From NCBI RefSeq assembly GCF_028453695.1, contig NC_135782.1:15060190-15124189 (forward strand): 64,000 nt of DNA, written 5' to 3'. The notes below the pieces were generated by a model. The model worked only from the letters and a program-made list of their open reading frames with translations, searched no databases and was not told where the DNA came from. This document shows, one piece after another, positions 45,964-56,935 of this stretch (the stretch's first letter is position 1; the number at the start of each line of letters is the position of its first letter). The position numbers and the translations under genes were made by a program. Source of the stretch: Augochlora pura (Eukaryota; Arthropoda; Insecta; Hymenoptera; Halictidae).

Positions 45964-46152
45964 CTTTATACTATTGAATTTTTTATGTTTTTACTATTGA
46001 ATATCTGTTTATAATGTCCGGAAAAAAAACATAAACCTATTTTGTAGTATCTATTTTATGAAATGCAGGCAAAATAAACAAATGTACGCAGCCCACGGGT
46101 CTGACACGTACGACCGACCGGTGAGTTAAGCCGTCGTCAACGTGTTAAAGGG
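45964..46152. other. AT-rich to GC transition with possible TTAA-element end
   Basis: AAAGGG/TTAA at 46147-46156 and a CACGGGTCTGACACGT block at about 46094-46109, similar to the palindrome of elements 1 and 2, hint at a decayed end. The spacing differs and no left end is visible. Confidence 0.25.
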
Positions 46153-46648
46153 TTAAACTCGCTCGCCGTCCCTCTTGTTCGCCGGCGAAGTCCACGGGCG
46201 CCAGTGCCGCGCCGTCGCTACGCTCTCGCCCGAGAGGGTAGTTCGCGCACCGGGTGGGAGATATACACAGGGAGAGCGAGCGAGCAGGTTGTGTAGTTGG
46301 CGCTGTGGTGGTGGGGGTAGATGCCGGGGGTTGGGAAAGCCGAAGCGTGGCTCCTCCGGGTGGGGGTAGTCGGTACCTCGAATGACTCCGCGGGTCCGGT
46401 ATCGCCCCGCCGCGCTCAGTCCGACCCGGACGTTCGAGGGAGTCGCGTCTCTCAAATACCGTGGTACGTACGCGTCGGTTTGCACGTTGTCTATCAAGAC
46501 GACACTCTCTTGGTTCTATCTGCTCCAAGTTGAAGAAGAAGAAGAGCAATCTTGTTGCACTTTACGCGCGCTACGACACGGTGTGCGTTCACCGGCGAGT
46601 GAAGTTGCGTGGGCCGGCACGAGGCGGGGTGAGTGCGAGAAGAGAGGC

Positions 46649-46689
<41 letters not shown>

Positions 46690-47052
46690 CGCGTGCAGAG
46701 ACGGTGCAGCGGTCGCGCGCCGCGCCGGTGGAAAACGACATCCGGCGAGGAGAGAAAAAAAAAGATTCTCTCTCCGGCGCTCTCTCCGTCTCTCTCGATT
46801 TACTCGGTCGCCTCGCCGGCTTTCCACGGCCACGAATCGATACCACGCGACCGTCGTCGTCGTCCGCGTCGGTCGTTCCTCTCTCTGGCCGACCTCTCCG
46901 TCGCCGCCAGCGTGTAACGCGCGTCGATTTTTCTGCCGCGGCGAGTGACCGCCAGCCACCAACGGGCCACCAGCAGCCCTTTCAACAACGCCGCACGACA
47001 ACTGCCCTTTCAACCCTTCTAGGACCCGCCAAAATCCGCGGATATATTGTCT

Positions 47053-47084
<32 letters not shown>

Positions 47085-47369
47085 TTCTCTCTCTGGATGG
47101 ATCTGTTGTATAACGGCAAGGTGCTTCTATTGTTCTCGTGATAGTGCGCGGCAAATTCGGTACAGTCTCCTCTCTGCGCGGCGTGACAACCAGTGTTTTT
47201 GTTTACCACCGCACTAGGGGTAGTGTCGTTGCTCCTGTGCGGCACGTGACGATCGTCGTCGGCCTTGTTTTTGGATTCGTGCGTTCCGTTTGGAAAACAG
47301 AGCCTTTTTGTTGTGTGCGTCGCGAAGAAGGATCGCTGGACCTTTCTGGAGCTCGTCGTCTTCGGAAGA
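46153..47369 (+). other. CpG-rich island, possible non-coding first exon
   Basis: About 1.2 kb of CpG-rich unique DNA with (GA)n at 46651-46682 and (CT)n at 47048-47074, a composition typical of insect promoters and 5' UTRs. It ends at CGGAAGA/GTGAGT, a good 5' splice site (GT at 47370-47371), after which AT-rich intron-like DNA begins. No long conserved ORF starts inside; overlapping frames of 85-226 residues are low complexity. If real, the gene body lies beyond this window or far downstream. Inference only. Confidence 0.3.
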
Positions 47370-47449
47370 GTGAGTAGAAGAGCTTATTGTTTAAGGTGAA
47401 ACGATCGTGTTTTTGTGTCGCGAAGTTTGGGAGGGTATTTTAGATTTAA

Positions 47450-47693
47450 CCCTTTCGGTACGGATTTATCCGGCGTCCACGTGCTAACCTGTATAAATAA
47501 CAGAATTTGATGTTTGTTAATATCAAAGCTGGAAGCTACATTTGTTTGTTTAAAAATGAAACACTGTTTTATTAAGCACGGTTTTTCTTTAACGCTTAGG
47601 ACAATCTTTATGTAAAGAAGACTGTGAGAATTTTCAGCGAGGCGCCTCGTATAGTGACAGTGTCACGGTGGACGAGTGCTCGTACCGAAAGGC
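47450..47693. mobile_element. piggyBac-type TTAA element 4 (MITE, 244 bp)
   Basis: TTAA at 47446-47449 and 47694-47697. Left end CCCTTTCGGTACG versus right-end reverse complement GCCTTTCGGTACG, 12 of 13 matching. A perfect palindrome GTGACAGTGTCAC at 47654-47666 lies 33 bp from the right end. No coding capacity. Confidence 0.82.
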
Positions 47694-47697
47694 TTAA

Positions 47698-48181
47698 AGG
47701 AAGAGCTTGGCTTGTAACCAACGCGCGATCTTTGATGATTTAAATGCTTTCGTTAGGATCAACAACCCTTTCGTTTGCAAGAGTAAAGTGAAATTGTTGA
47801 GATTGTGTGAAGAGTTCCTTTGACTGCGACTTTTGGGGGTATCATGGGTGTTGAGATGGTTTTTCTATCGAACGATTTTAGGGTTGTTTTAATTCTTTGG
47901 GCTAGGATTTATTTTAGATATTATTTTATTTATTTAGATATTATATATTAGGTATATGCATTATTTTAGGTTAGGTTATTTATTATTTTATTAATTTAGA
48001 TATTATATAGTAGGTTTCGCAGGTCTAGGATGATATTTGTTTATTTGGTGGGTTGGGAGGATTTTTGTACAATTATTGAATTTGTTGTTATCTAATGTAA
48101 TTATTCTGAAATTTTAAAGATAGGAGAATTACGCTTTTTCTTGATTTAGGAGTTATGTTTGTTTAATTCTGTCTGGAAGGC
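47698..48181. other. AT-rich stretch, nothing firm
   Basis: ATTTAGATATTATATATTAGG-like short duplication near 47935-48010. It presumably hosts the lost left part of the truncated TTAA element ending at 48212. Confidence 0.35.
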
Positions 48182-48212
48182 ACGAGGCTGACACGTTGCT
48201 ATAGTGCAAGGG
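48182..48212. mobile_element. Right end of a truncated TTAA element (related to 1 and 2)
   Basis: ATAGTGCAAGGG abuts TTAA at 48213-48216. ACGAGGCTGACACGT (48182-48196) differs by two bases from the palindrome of element 1 and is centred 23 bp from the tip. No left terminus was found. Confidence 0.5.
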
Positions 48213-48216
48213 TTAA

Positions 48217-48740
48217 CTCTTTACTGTCAGTATTTCCGAGATAATTTATTTTATCTTATATTACTTAGTATAGTTCACATGTGAATATTTAGAATAAAAT
48301 CTTGTAACTCGAGCAGTATAGCTATCCATATCAATATTGTCTTAAATATACTATAGAATAAATATGATAATATAGAAATTACTTTGTAAAGTGGTAGAAT
48401 AATTTTTATTGGCACCTATCGACAGTCTCTTATGTAGAAATAATCACGATAGTGTGGAAACTATATTATGACATGGTAGAACAATTTTTACTAGTGTCTA
48501 TCGGGAGTCACTTAAATATAAATAATCATAATAATGTAGAAATTATTTTATGCCATGCTAGAACAATTTTTGTATATTTTTAAAATATAGAAACTATTTC
48601 ATAACCTAATAGAACAATTTTTACTAATACCTATCAACAATCTCTCAAACAAAAATAATCCCAATAATATAGAAACTACTTTAGAACACAATGGTACAAT
48701 TTCTAACAGTGCAGCAAAGTCACCAATCCACTGCAAAATA
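48217..48740. mobile_element. Decayed TTAA element with internal expansion
   Basis: It shares the TTAA at 48213-48216 with the preceding end; the right TTAA is at 48741-48744. The left CTCTTTACTGTCAG and right CACTGCAAAATA resemble decayed copies of element 3 termini, and both subterminal regions align with element 3 (GAGATAATTTATTTTA; GTGCAGCAAAGTCACCA). The middle holds about four ~82-bp tandem units (TAGAACAATTTTTACTARTR, then CTATCRACAGTCTCT). Confidence 0.5.
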
Positions 48741-48844
48741 TTAAATATAATACTCTTTTTAGCTGCTTTAACGGCGCACACGACTTTTCGAACGAAAGCG
48801 TCGATTAGGGTGGTTTTGCGAAAGCGGAGGGAATATAGTAAGGA
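48475..48844 (+). repeat. Left arm of gapped inverted repeat
   Basis: Reads toward the gap. Its reverse complement is found at 48945-49275 with scattered substitutions and one larger difference. The innermost ~50 bp (ending GGGAATATAGTAAGGA) is identical in both arms. Confidence 0.9.
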
Positions 48845-48944
48845 NNNNNNNNNNNNNNNNNNNNNNNNNNNNNNNNNNNNNNNNNNNNNNNNNNNNNNNN
48901 NNNNNNNNNNNNNNNNNNNNNNNNNNNNNNNNNNNNNNNNNNNN
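48845..48944. other. Assembly gap (100 N) at the centre of an inverted repeat
   Basis: Exactly 100 N between two inverted arms. The true spacer, if any, is unknown. Confidence 0.98.
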
Positions 48945-49275
48945 TCCTTACTATATTCCCTCCGCTTTCGCAAAACCACCCTAATCGACGCGTTCGTTCG
49001 CGTGCGCCGTTAAAGTAGCCAAAAAGAGTATTATATTTAATATTTTGCAGTGGATTGGTGACTTTGCTGCACTGTTAGAAATTGTACCAGTGTGTTTTAA
49101 AGTAGTTTCTATATTATTGTGATTATTTTTGTTTGAGGCACTGTTGATAGGTATTAGTAAAAATTGTTCTATTATGTTATAAAATAGTTTCTATATTATT
49201 ATGATTATTTATGTTTAAGAGACTGTCGATAGGCACTAGTAAAAATTGTTGTATTAAGTCATAAAATAATTTAAA
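48945..49275 (-). repeat. Right arm of gapped inverted repeat
   Basis: Inverted copy of the left arm, including the tandem units of the decayed TTAA element. Differences include a cluster near 48990-49000 (CGTTCGTTCGCG versus CGTTCGAAAAGTCG reading outward), so it is not an exact foldback copy. Confidence 0.9.
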
Positions 49276-50106
49276 TATAACTGCAGTATTAAAAATTACA
49301 ACAAAGTAGGAAAGCTTACAATTAAAAATCTCTCTCTATATTCTTCTTATTAATACTGTAATTATCTATTCTAAAATAATGGTGTTGAAAATCCCGCGTA
49401 ATATCCACGTGCCTACGTACGCTAGGATTTGTCTTCCCGAGGTATGTGTGTGAGAAGCAGTTAGTCTAGCGATGACCGGCGACCACGTTGTACGCGAGTT
49501 ACTAAATTATATCTACTAAAATACAAGTAGCAGAGTTACTTTAATTATCTCAACAAATGGTAAAAACCAGAGCGTTTAAACAAAGTAGAAACGATTCGAC
49601 AAAATAGAACTGATTTTATAAAAATTGAAAAACGATTTTATTAAAATTGAAAAACAATGAACAAAGTATAGAATCTTTACAGTGAAATTCGATTAAATCC
49701 TCCAATCGTTCATCGATTAGAAAAGAGAACATTGGCGAAGTAATTCTCGAAAACGAGCAACGCGCGCGCGTTCGTTCCGTTTTTACACGGCGCTGGGACA
49801 TCGGTAACGAGAGCGACTCCCGCTGTTTACACCATACATATACATATATAGAGCTCGAATTAAACAGATGCGCGTGCTTGTGGCCACTCTTGTCGCTTTG
49901 TTGCTCGATTCTCCGCAAAGGGCATATTACCGACGAGTTGGTCAAAATGTGTGGCGCCTGGTCGAAAATCGAGCCGCGGCCGATTTTTTCCATCCTCTAC
50001 CAACAAAAGGGGTGTACAATTTCAACGGAACCAAACCTCGAATCGCAGTAAAATCATTTATTATATATATACAATATTTACAATACAATAATTAAAATAT
50101 TATTAA
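49276..50106. other. AT-rich DNA with CpG-richer patches, no gene recognised
   Basis: The frame at 49868-50095 begins MRVLVATLVALLL, signal-peptide-like, but has no recognisable mature domain and ends in AT-rich sequence. (TATATACA) near 49843. ATTGAAAAACGATTTTATTAAAATTGAAAAAC is a short duplication near 49624-49655. Confidence 0.35.
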
Positions 50107-50110
50107 TTAA

Positions 50111-50297
50111 CACATTAAAGGCGGGGGATCTTGACGAAAGTATGCTAGGTAACGCTTCAAACCACAAAACATACTAAATACAAATGTAAAGTGGCGCATG
50201 AATTGCGCGATATGGTTGCAAACCGTACTAATACGACCTCCGTCTTTAAGCTACAGTCGAGATGAATCGTAATACTACGACTCCCGCCTTTAATGTG
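50111..50297. mobile_element. TTAA element 5 (MITE, 187 bp)
   Basis: TTAA at 50107-50110 and 50298-50301. Perfect 15-bp inverted termini CACATTAAAGGCGGG. An imperfect palindrome TCGTAATACTACGA at 50267-50280 (one mismatched pair) is centred about 24 bp from the right end. No coding capacity. Confidence 0.88.
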
Positions 50298-50301
50298 TTA
50301 A

Positions 50302-50569
50302 TATTAAATAAATAAAATTAATAATGTTAATATTAATATTAAAATATTATATTAGTAATAAATATTATTATTTTTATTTTATATTAAATATTATATAATG
50401 TTCATTACAAAATAAAAATTAAATTAAAATTAAATATTAAATTAAATATTATATAATATTTATTATAATATTTTAATTAATAACATTTACTATAATATTA
50501 TATAATGTTTATTATAAAATAAAAATAATAATATTTACTACAAATATAATATTTTCGTCTACAAGATAT
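50302..50569. repeat. TAATATTAA-type AT low complexity
   Basis: Irregular AATATTA/AAATTA repeats with TATTATATAATGTTTATTAY occurring three times. Confidence 0.75.
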
Positions 50570-51480
50570 TCAAATCACGAACAAAGTGTCAAAAAAGTAG
50601 AACATCGCGCGGTCGACAATTATTTATTGTTATCCGACGATTCAGAAACGGCAGCCTGTCGCAATATTTGCGTTTAAATATCTCGCGCCCCGCGGGTTTA
50701 AATATTTGTCGCCAATATTTTTCCTCGTTTATTATAGCGAGCCTCCGATGGATCGCGTTCCGTTTAAAAATTCTCGCGATTTAAACGACACTCGATTTTC
50801 GCTCGCGGCGAATTACGGGGATATCCCGCGGGGTCCTTCGGGATCGCTTTATTCCGCGATCATTTTTTATGCAGCGATCGTCGTTTATCGGACACCCTGT
50901 ACAGCTGCCGTTTCGAGTGGCTCTGCGCGCTCTCTCTTTCAACCGGTTCAATTACCACCGTTTAATTTTTCATTAAAACGCGACACACGGAATACCCTCC
51001 CCCCTAGGGGGGGGGGGGGTTGTTCTTGCAACACTCGGCTATCATCGAGTGCCTTCGCCCCTTCTCCCCCACCGAGTCGCGAGCGGGAAAAATATGGAAA
51101 CGTCGACAGAAAAAAAGAAACTCGGGTTGGAAAAAACAGCGTGTCGAGTTTATCTAACCTAAAGGGTGCTTCACCGAGACGAATATAGCGCGCGCTACTC
51201 CAAATGTTCGACAACTAGACACACATGGTGGTGGAGGGGGTGGAAGGTGGTGGTGGGAAAAAATAGCGACGGCAACGAGAAATCTGTTCGAGTAGATCGC
51301 GAGAGTTCCCTCTCTGTTCGACCTCCTGCCGAGGAAAAGTGACCGGTCACGTGGCCGGACGGATATAGGGCGCGCTTTTAACGGGAGGACTCTGCGTGCC
51401 CGAGTGCGAACGCTATTCTTTCCGACGAGTTTCAACGCTTTCAACTTTAGACGCTGCTTTGGACGGTGAAACGTGGCGAG
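50570..51480. other. CpG-rich island with C6-TA-G13
   Basis: Unique GC-rich DNA. CCCCCCTAGGGGGG is centred at 51005-51006, with the G run continuing to 51019. GGACACCCTGTACAG near 50889 resembles a small-TIR-element tip. The 160-residue frame at 50706-51188 lacks a recognisable domain. Confidence 0.4.
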
Positions 51481-52550
51481 GTAGACGTTTCATGGTGGTA
51501 TTGTTGAGTTTTAAATATGGTATAATGTGTTAGGTGGTGTGAATGTGTTAAGTGGGTATAGTGTGTACTTAAGGGATAAAATTTGTGGAAGAATTTGTCG
51601 TTGAAATGTTTTTATGGTGGCAGGAATTTTATGAGAGAAATTTTAGAGATCAGTTATTTGAGTGGTTTGATAGTTCCAGTTGTAATTTATTTGCACGTGT
51701 TATGTTAATTATATAAAATTAAAGTAAGTGTTATTTATTGTAGTTTATACGAAATTAGGGGGGGTTTAAGTCATCGTTTCCCTTATTTCGAAATTTTTTG
51801 GAAGTTACAAGTCCTCGAAGTTTATGGTTTTTGGTGGTTTATACGAGAAAGGCCTTCACGTTTAAATTCATATTTTAGAAACTATTATAGTTACAAAGTT
51901 GCGATTTTTTTCTGGTTATCTTGAAGGATATACATATCTAAAAAAATTTTGTTAGCCCCAAGGAACGATTTTCTCTTTCTGAAAAAAATGAAATATTTGA
52001 TAACTACAATATCTGTTATTTCAGATAATATTTAATATTTCTGTGTTTCCAATTTTTGAAAAAGAGAATTTTTGAAAATTCGCTTTCCATCAAAAACTTT
52101 TGATATCAGAATAAAAATGGAAAAATCGTGGTACGCAACGATGCTTAAAGGATTCCGTTAGACACTTTTGCTTTCGTGAGTAATTGAGCAAGAACTAACG
52201 AGAACCTCGAGAGGCTCAATTGCCTTAAGTGTGCTATTATATTGTCCCAGCGAGTTCAGCTACTGTTTACGTTTCTTTCTTCGGTATGTTTAGACACGAC
52301 ACAATGTAGAATATACCGTGTGTGCACGATACATATATCGTACAGCAAAATTAAAGCGTCGCACAATTTTTCTTCGAAAAACTAACGATTTTCTCACAAC
52401 TGTAAAAACCTTAAAAATCACTTTAAAAATCGAGACCTGTTTTTAAATTAAAGCTTAAAACCTCGACTTTACAACAGTGTACTTCAATTTTTAAAATAAT
52501 TTATCCCTAAACTGTATTTTAATTAAACCCGAGAATTGACGATACCTAAG
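51481..52550. other. AT-rich stretch, nothing firm
   Basis: GTGTTAAGTGGGTATAGTGTG-like short repeats near 51525-51570. No gene or clear element. Confidence 0.35.
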
Positions 52551-52795
52551 AAGTGCAAACTTCAACGCCCTCTATAGACTGTAAAAAAATTTTTTCAGAC
52601 ATGCCGTTTAGGCCATTTTAAAGCTCATGATCTTTCCTTTAATTTGAGATAAGAATCAAGTCGCTATGATTTTTTTTCGCAAAGTTATGGCACTTTAAGT
52701 GACAAGTGTCCACGGGAGCAGATTCTATGGTTAAAATCGAAGAATCTAGCTGACCCAATTGGTGCCATGAATACTCAAACACCCTGTATATTCAC
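52551..52795. other. Possible decayed element ending ACACCCTGTATA
   Basis: The right tip ACACCCTGTATA near 52780 resembles the tips of the small TIR element at 39908 and the foldback element at 20886. A left tip was not found. Confidence 0.25.
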
Positions 52796-53394
52796 TTTAA
52801 ACTGAACTTGTAGCACAGATCGAGCCATTCGCCATTACGTACAAAGGTCCTTAATTAATTCCAATCGATCCGCTATATAGTAGAAGCTCACCTTAGGGAT
52901 CCCGCACGTCGAGACGAGGATCATTCGATCTCCGGATCAATCGAGCATAGTTCGAGGATGATGCTGACCGGTCGATTCGTTCGTCGTCGACGGATTAGAA
53001 TCGGCTGAAAATTGACCGGCGTCGACCGAGAGGCCTGGCCGTTGGATCGCGCGGGCGATCGGCTCGCTAATCTGCGAACGGGGTCTCGCCGTTTTTTATG
53101 AAGGTATTTTTATCGCTCGCTCGCGCTTTTGTCGTGGGAAACGCGTGCCGACAAAGCGGCCGCGCCGCCGCCGGCGACTTTATACATCGTTGTTCACACG
53201 GCGAGATGTTTTGTTCCGCGGCCGAGGAATTAATCGATCGTAAAGAGGCTAATGCGAGCGATACTACGGTCCGCGCCGGCAGACGCGAGCGCCTCTCCGC
53301 TCCACTCCGCACCGCTCCGCTACGCTCGGCTCGAACGTTTGACAAAGGAAAGCGATAGATGGATAGATCCATGCGGGCGTATTCTCCGGTCTTG
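52796..53394. other. CpG-rich island, no gene recognised
   Basis: CpG-rich from about 52900. Short direct repeats CTCCGCTCCACTCCGCACCG near 53296. Overlapping frames on both strands. Confidence 0.35.
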
Positions 53395-54850
53395 GCTATC
53401 TATCTCTGCCTCTTCCCCTCTATTTTTCTCTTTAACTCTCTCTCTCTCTCTCTCTCTATGTTTTCTCTTTTTCTCTTTTTCTTTCTCTTTAGCTTTGTCT
53501 GTATCTGACTGTCTCTCTATTTTTCTACGCCCTTATTCCTTCATTTTTGTAATTTTCTATATTTCTCTATTTTCCTATTTTTCTATTTTTCATATTTTCC
53601 TGAACCTCTATTTTTCTACTTTACTATTTTACTATTTTCCTCTTTTAATAATTTCTCTATCTTTTTCTCATATTTCATATTTTCTTGATCCTCTATTTTT
53701 CAATTTTCCTATTTCCCAATTTTCCTATCTTTGTGTTTATATATTTTCCTATTTTTCTATTTTCCTATACCTCTATTTTCTCATAGCTCTATTTTCCTAC
53801 ATTTCCATTTCCCTATTTTTCTTTCTCTACATTTTTTTACTGCTATATTTTTCTATTTCTATATTTTTCTATTTCCCGATTTTCCTATTTCTCTGTTTCA
53901 GTATTTTCTTATTTTCCTGTTTCCCAATTTTTCTATTTGTTTTCGTTCTATATGTTGTATTTCTCTATTTTCAAATTGCTCTATTTCCTTATAACTATCT
54001 TATCCTATTTCGTCATTTCTCTATCTTTGAATTTCTATATTTTTCTGTTTCTCTATTACCATGATTCTCTATGTCTCTTTTTCTCTATTTCTCTATTTTT
54101 CTATAGCACTATAATTTTCCTTTTTCTCTATTTTCTTATTTTCCTATTTTTCTATTTCTCTCTACTTCTATTTTCCTATTTTCCAATTTCCCTATCTTTT
54201 TATTTATATGTTTTCCTATTTCTCTATGTTTCTAGTGCTCTATTTCTCTATAACTCTATTTCCCATTACTCTATTCCTGTATAACTCTATGCTCTTGTTT
54301 TCTCATTTCTCTATCTTCCCATTCGTATATTTTCTATTTTTGTAGTTTTCTAGTTTTCTATTTCTCTATTTTCCTATTTTTCTATTATCCTATGACTCTA
54401 TTTCCCTGTTATCGTATTCATCTATCTCTATATTTGTCTATATTACTATTTTCCTATTTCGCTATTGTATTTACCTGCTTGTCTGTATGCCATATTTTTA
54501 TATTTCCCTATTTCTCTATTTCTCTACTTCTGTATTTCTACTATCTATTTTCTACGTATCTATTTTCCTATTTCTATTTTCTCTATTTTGCTATTTTCCT
54601 ATTTCCCTATCACTCTATTTTGCTATATTTCTATTTCCCAATTCTTTAATTCTCTACTTCTTTTCTTATTTCTTTTCTCCCCTCTCTTCTTAACTCTTCT
54701 TGTACTTTTTCTCCTTCCTCTCTCCCTCTCTCTCCCCCTCTTTCCCTCTCTCTCTCTCTTTCTCTCCCCCCCCTCTCTCTCTCCCTCTCTCTGTGTTTCT
54801 CTCTGTGAGTCTCTCTCTCAATCTCCGTCTTTCTCTCTGTCTGCGCTTAG
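53395..54850 (+). repeat. 1.45-kb polypyrimidine-rich array (TCTATTTTYCTATTT)
   Basis: Almost continuous TCTATTTTCCTATTTCTCTA-type sequence, (TC)n-rich at both ends (53430-53460 and 54715-54830). Phe/Ile/Leu/Ser-rich frames up to 270 residues are artefacts despite looking membrane-like. Confidence 0.93.
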
Positions 54851-55340
54851 CGCACAGGAAACGAGATTCTCCCAGGAATCCTTATCTTTGTTTTCGACCC
54901 GCAGAAGGTCCCGCTTTTGGGTCTCGCTTTTAGGTCTCGCTTAAGGTCTCGCTTTAGGTACCGCGGAAAGCCGTGGGCGGAAGGAACTTAGAATCACAGA
55001 TTACCCCGGCCGCCGACGTTCCCCATGATCCCATGTAGGTCAAGCGAAGAGATTCCCTCCCGGAATAATTGCTGACTTGTTCGGCAGACCGAGAAAACAC
55101 TATAGCGCACCAAATAAAACAGGTTTTTCTCTTCTCCGCGGTAGATGACGTCGTGACTTACACACACACGCCGTCGCTGCCCCCGTCCAACACACCGGTC
55201 TCCGGCGTTTCTTCTCTCTCAATTTAAAGATTGGACATTTCCGAGGTCAGCGTACTTTAGAATTCGTATCTGTATGCCGCTAACCAGGCTCCGTGAATTC
55301 TCTTTTGTTCGGCACGAAATTATTTTATCGTTTTATTCAT
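54851..55340. other. Mixed unique DNA with a 15-bp repeat
   Basis: GGTCTCGCTTTTA-type units, four or five copies at 54906-54960, then unique moderately GC-rich DNA without a recognised gene. Confidence 0.5.
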
Positions 55341-56564
55341 AAGCCAAGCTTGTGCGAGCTTGATAATGTGTATAGTATAGTATATAACTGTAGTGTGGTA
55401 TAAGTATAGCGAGTTGTCGAATTCATCTAGACGTCCTATATACAATAGAATAATAGAAAATTAAATATATTTTTTTGAAATAAATTTTTGTTTAATTAAA
55501 TATCTTGTTTAAAAATTGACCATAGGTTTTTATTGTAAAGAATTGTTTTTTGGGGGGGAGGGGGTTGTTTTATATTATAATATCTACAGTAGTGAGTATT
55601 GTTAAATTTTTGTTGGTAACATTTATAATATCATATTATAATTATTATAAGTATTGTAAATATATTGATATGTGTAACAGTAATTAGTATAAATACATTG
55701 ATATATATATATATATAGTAATAACAATAATATACAATTATATAGTAACTCGTCGAATTTATCTCGATGACCTATATAGAATATTAAATGTTTAAAAATC
55801 GATCACAATTTTTTTAATAATTGATAGCAAATTATGTATTGGTAGCCGTGACAACAGTCTAAAAAGCCAATTTACAAGCTATATCGGAAACAAAACTAAA
55901 ACTATTAATAACGAAAATAAAATTTCAAGAAAAATATTATAAATAACGCTCATTAGCATCTTTATTCCCGCATTAATTTTATTTCAATATCTCCAATAAT
56001 ACCCATGAAAATAAATAACAAATATTTGAACTTTGCATCCTCGCTTAAAGTAACTCCATATTAAATAAAAATTGTGAATATTAAAAAATTGTAAATTTTA
56101 AGAAATTGTAAATTTCCCAGATTAGGTTAGGTCGCGGCACTGCATTTTCGCGGTAGTTTTATCTATGTACGGATAAGCAATAATCGAGTTACGATCGCAT
56201 CTTCCCTAATTTCAGCGACGATGGACGAAGCACTTGGGTGTCGAACTATATGTATAGCCTGTAAGTAGCTCTCGGCGCGTGTCCAATTCCGCGTCTTTAT
56301 GAGAAATGAACGTTCGTTGATCGCGTAATCGGAAGTTTCCGCTGTGCAACATCAATCCGGCGACATCGCTAGCACCCACCCTTGATGCCTGTTCCATCCC
56401 AGTTCCGTTTAAATGCGGTGGTTCAGGAACCGGATTTTTCTGGTCAAAATTGCTTTCTTGAAAGACTGTAATTTTAGAAAAATTCTGGGCAGATTATTAA
56501 GCAACTCTTTCACGCCTTGAAATTTTTTAATATCTGCATTGTTTCGGCAATGAAATTTTGCCAA
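55341..56564. other. AT-rich stretch with one old duplication
   Basis: TAGYRAGTYGTCGAATTYATCT recurs near 55408 and 55744 with nearby ACCTATATAGAATA-like sequence, an old ~340-bp duplication. (TA)n near 55706. Unique sequence 56150-56450. Confidence 0.45.
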
Positions 56565-56765
56565 TATTTAAATATGAAAATATTCAAATATGGAAGTATA
56601 AAAATATAAAGATATAGAAATATATAAATATAGAAATATGCAGATAAAAATATAAAATTGTAGAAATACAGAAATATAAGAATATACATAGAAATATAAA
56701 ATTATAAAAATATAGAAATGCAAAGCTACAAAATTATAAAATTCCTAATATAAATATAACAAGAA
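56565..56765. repeat. ATATAGAAATATAAA low-complexity array
   Basis: Irregular repeats of AAATATAGAAATATAAAA with a period of about 9-16. Confidence 0.8.
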
Positions 56766-56935
56766 TACGGAATAAACCTTTCCAACAAAAATATTTCCAT
56801 CATTACTTTCTCATAAATTACAGTACCTAAAATTGTTTATTAATTAGAAATAGAGTTCTCTTTGATCCCCAGAATGATACAATGATATTTTGACTGTATA
56901 TTGCCCTAACTAGCCTCTTGAAAAATTCAATGACT
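56766..56935. other. AT-rich unique DNA
   Basis: Nothing recognised. Confidence 0.3.

Noticed and set aside
45585..46156. AAAGGG/TTAA sites at 45582-45588 and 46150-46156 as further TTAA elements
   Set aside because: Only one end is visible in each case and the palindrome spacing is off. Kept as low-confidence remarks, not elements.
46461..47154. Overlapping 212-226 residue frames on both strands
   Set aside because: Open because the DNA is CpG-rich and contains GA/CT runs (RERERE and LSLSLS). There is no domain and both strands are open simultaneously.
48599..49013. Two frames beginning with the identical residues MVLRKRREYSK on opposite strands
   Set aside because: An artefact of the inverted repeat, with N bases filling the middle of both frames.
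49868..50095. 75-residue frame with a signal-peptide-like start (MRVLVATLVALLL)
   Set aside because: No recognisable mature peptide, no cleavage or cysteine pattern, and it ends in AT-rich repeat DNA.
53252..54064. 270-residue open frame with long hydrophobic stretches that looks like a membrane protein
   Set aside because: It translates the TCTATTTTCC low-complexity array; composition is Phe/Ile/Leu/Ser/Tyr only, and several overlapping frames are equally open.
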